DNA from: Dehalococcoidia bacterium
GTDB lineage: Bacteria > Chloroflexota > Dehalococcoidia > JAUYDP01
Reading direction: 5' to 3'
DNA: 6,263 nucleotides
Assembly (NCBI GenBank): GCA_030691805.1
Contig: JAUYDP010000388.1
Span: 1 to 6,263 of the forward strand
Positions within the stretch are counted from its first letter, which is position 1, and every line of letters begins with the position of its first letter. This document shows, one piece after another, positions 4,860-6,263 of the stretch. The position numbers and the translations under genes are program-made. Under the pieces are notes generated by a model. That model saw nothing but the letters and a program-made list of their open reading frames with translations. It was not told the DNA's origin and did not search any database.

Positions 4860-6035
4860 TCATTCCTCCTGCAAGTAGGCGCGAATCATAAGGGCGGCGG
4901 TTGCGCCTTCCCCAGCAGCGCCGGCCACCTGCTTGGTGCTGTCAGCCCGCACGTCTCCGGCGGCAAATACGCCTGGAATGCTGGTCTCCAAGGTCTTCCC
5001 CGTTAGCACAAAGCCGTATTTGTCCAGGTCCAGGGTCCCTTTTAGCCATTGGGTATTGGGGTCCAGCCCGATGAACACGAAGACGCCCGCGGGTCTGACC
5101 TCCTGCTCCTCTCCAGTCTGGTTATTGCGGAGCACCACCGAATCCAGCCTCTTGACGCCGCATAATTCCTTTACCTCGGTGTGATACATAACCGCCAGCT
5201 TGGGGCTGGAGAGGACCTTTTCCCTAAGGATTTGGCTTGCCCGCAGTTCACCCTTGCGGACTGCCAGGGTTACCTTGCTGGCATACTTGGTCAGGAAGAA
5301 CCCTTCTTCGGCGGCGCTGTTGCCCCCTCCTATGACCAGGAGTTCTTTGTCCCTATAGAACGGGCCGTCGCAGGTGGCGCAGAAATGGACTCCCCTCCCG
5401 ATAAACCGGTCCTCGCCGGGCACTTCGAGTCGCCGGTAGGAGGACCCGGTGGCGATAAGCGCCGTCCAGGCAGAGTAAACCCCGGCATCGGTATGCACCT
5501 GACAGCAGCGTCCCTGGCGTTCCAGCCCCTGCGCCTCGGCGTATTCTATCTTCACGCCAAAACGTTGGACCTGCTGTTCAATCCTCCGAGCCAGGTCCAT
5601 TCCTCCCACGCCTTCCGGAAAGCCCGGGTAGTTCTCGATCAATTCCGTTGTAGCCGCCTGGCCTCCAACGGTGGACTTCTCGAGGACCACTGTCTCCAGG
5701 CCCTCTCGAGCGGCGTAGAGCGCAGCCGTCAGGCCAGCAGGACCACCCCCTACTATAACCAGGTCATATAAAGGAGCACGCCTTTCGTCCGCAAGCCCCA
5801 GTTTCTCCGCCAGCTCGACGTTGCTGGGCTGCACCAGGACCGAACCGTCGGGCAAGACCACGGTAGGTATGGCCTGCCTGCCCTGGTTTGCCTGCTGGAC
5901 AAAAGATTTCCCTTCCGGGTCATTCTCGATATCAATCCAGGCGAAGTCCAACATGTTCTGGCCCAGCAACTTCTTGACGCGTTTGCAATCCAGGCACCAG
6001 GCCGCGCCGTATACTTTTATGGCACCCTCAACCAT
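4860..6035 (-). CDS. glutaredoxin/mycoredoxin-like domain fused to thioredoxin reductase
   Basis: A 391-aa two-domain enzyme. Residues 5-82 form a thioredoxin-fold glutaredoxin domain with the redox motif CLDC (C14, C17) and cis-proline P57. The PTVVLPDGSVLVQPS stretch recalls actinobacterial mycoredoxin/GlrX proteins. Residues 89-391 are a low-molecular-weight thioredoxin reductase: FAD-binding GGGPAG (96-101), dithiol CATC (C219, C222), NAD(P)H-binding GGGNSA (236-241), and FAD contact FAAGD (357-361). Electrons would run from NAD(P)H to FAD to C219/C222 and probably on to C14/C17. The usual HRR NADPH-phosphate motif is replaced by VRK (259-261), so NADH or another donor is possible. AhpF is related but has a longer tandem N-terminal region. 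I chose ATG 6035 because GGAGG lies eight bases before it; the open frame extends 27 codons further, but those would cover the promoter. The likely role is thiol-disulfide homeostasis or peroxide defence in the cytoplasm. Confidence 0.95.
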   Translation of the reverse strand: MVEGAIKVYGAAWCLDCKRVKKLLGQNMLDFAWIDIENDPEGKSFVQQANQGRQAIPTVVLPDGSVLVQPSNVELAEKLGLADERRAPLYDLVIVGGGPAGLTAALYAAREGLETVVLEKSTVGGQAATTELIENYPGFPEGVGGMDLARRIEQQVQRFGVKIEYAEAQGLERQGRCCQVHTDAGVYSAWTALIATGSSYRRLEVPGEDRFIGRGVHFCATCDGPFYRDKELLVIGGGNSAAEEGFFLTKYASKVTLAVRKGELRASQILREKVLSSPKLAVMYHTEVKELCGVKRLDSVVLRNNQTGEEQEVRPAGVFVFIGLDPNTQWLKGTLDLDKYGFVLTGKTLETSIPGVFAAGDVRADSTKQVAGAAGEGATAALMIRAYLQEE

Positions 6036-6075
6036 CGGAGTGTCCTCCCTATAGATTACAACAAGCCTTCCGAAT

Positions 6076-6104
6076 AACATATTGCCGACCGGAGGCATTG
6101 TCAA
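6076..6104 (-). promoter_or_regulatory. sigma-70 type promoter of the trxB-like/ndh operon
   Basis: On the minus strand a perfect -35 TTGACA (6099-6104) is followed after exactly 17 bp by TATGTT (6076-6081), matching four of six bases of the -10 consensus. Initiation would fall near 6069, giving a leader of about 34 bases that contains the GGAGG site. No operator-like symmetry lies between the boxes. The REP-like palindrome at 6105-6132 abuts the -35 box without a gap. Confidence 0.75.
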
Positions 6105-6132
6105 GTAGGGGCGCACAACTGTGCGCCCCTAC
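6105..6132. repeat. REP-like palindrome, GTAGGGGCG family, copy 2
   Basis: A perfect 13-bp stem, GTAGGGGCGCACA (6105-6117) with TGTGCGCCCCTAC (6120-6132), with only AC between the arms. The outer nine bases are identical to the palindrome at 2377-2404, while the inner stem differs, as expected of members of one repeat family. Its left edge touches the -35 box of the minus-strand operon. Extrusion as a cruciform under negative supercoiling is plausible. Confidence 0.85.
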
Positions 6133-6168
6133 CCGGTCATCATATGAGAGTGTTGAATTATTTCCGTA

Positions 6169-6247
6169 GTCGGCATCGTCCCTTCACTCCGTTCAGGACA
6201 GGCCCCGATGCCGACGGTCGGGGTCAGGGACGACCCCAATGCTGTCC
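6169..6247. repeat. nested inverted repeats at the right edge
   Basis: Several overlapping symmetries share this stretch: GTCGGCATCG (6169-6178) with CGATGCCGAC (6206-6215), TCGTCCCT (6176-6183) with AGGGACGA (6226-6233), GGGGTC (6220-6225) with GACCCC (6232-6237), and GGACAG (6196-6201) with CTGTCC (6242-6247). They cannot all form together, so alternative folds are implied. No coding frame is evident from 6133 to the window end. It may be the edge of another repeat or a structured leader of a gene outside the window. Confidence 0.6.
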
Positions 6248-6263
6248 GATTAAAGTTTACACG

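Noticed and set aside
5181..5771. 196-codon plus-strand open frame antisense to the thioredoxin reductase fusion
   Set aside because: The minus strand encodes clear flavin and dithiol motifs over the same span; this frame has none.
6036..6116. 27-residue N-terminal extension of the thioredoxin reductase fusion
   Set aside because: It would start in the REP-like palindrome and cover the -35 and -10 boxes, while ATG 6035 has a well-placed GGAGG.

Overview
The window is bacterial, GC-rich, gene-dense DNA. The best guess for the source is a Chloroflexota (Dehalococcoidia-like) genome. This rests on overall protein style, a short zinc-ribbon protein next to yebC, a mycoredoxin-like/thioredoxin reductase fusion, and many small palindromic repeats. 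It is an inference: no rRNA or other strong taxonomic marker is present.

Left part (1-1858): the 3' end of a YebC/TACO1-family gene runs in from the left edge and converges on a small minus-strand zinc-ribbon gene (396-596). A 128-bp AT-rich divergent gap then leads to a 377-aa membrane-anchored glycoside hydrolase of the GH-A clan type (725-1858), with both expected catalytic glutamates.

Middle part (1859-3596) is repeat-rich. It opens with nine tandem TCAGNNN heptamers directly after the hydrolase. Next come a 126-bp element with 31-bp imperfect terminal inverted repeats and an internal hairpin, a REP-like GTAGGGGCG hairpin, and a small hypothetical gene (2560-2754). A minus-strand RelE/ParE-type toxin gene (2791-3057) follows, with an upstream antitoxin-like frame that overlaps it by 17 bp but has no ordinary in-frame start and seems to have lost one base near its N terminus. 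Just upstream of that frame lies a double hairpin, and its 28-bp left arm recurs inverted at 3543-3570.

Right part (3597-6104): a two-gene minus-strand operon. Its promoter is nearly canonical (TTGACA, 17 bp, TATGTT). The first gene encodes a 391-aa glutaredoxin/mycoredoxin-like domain fused to thioredoxin reductase. Six bases after it begins a 418-aa type II NADH:quinone oxidoreductase (NDH-2). Together they suggest a flavoenzyme module linking pyridine nucleotides to protein thiols and to the quinone pool. A second GTAGGGGCG hairpin ends exactly at the -35 box. Nested inverted repeats fill the last 100 bp.

No CRISPR array, tRNA, rRNA or intact transposase was seen. The most unusual content is the set of at least three unrelated palindromic repeat families placed at gene borders, including one touching a promoter and one at the head of a possibly broken toxin-antitoxin locus.
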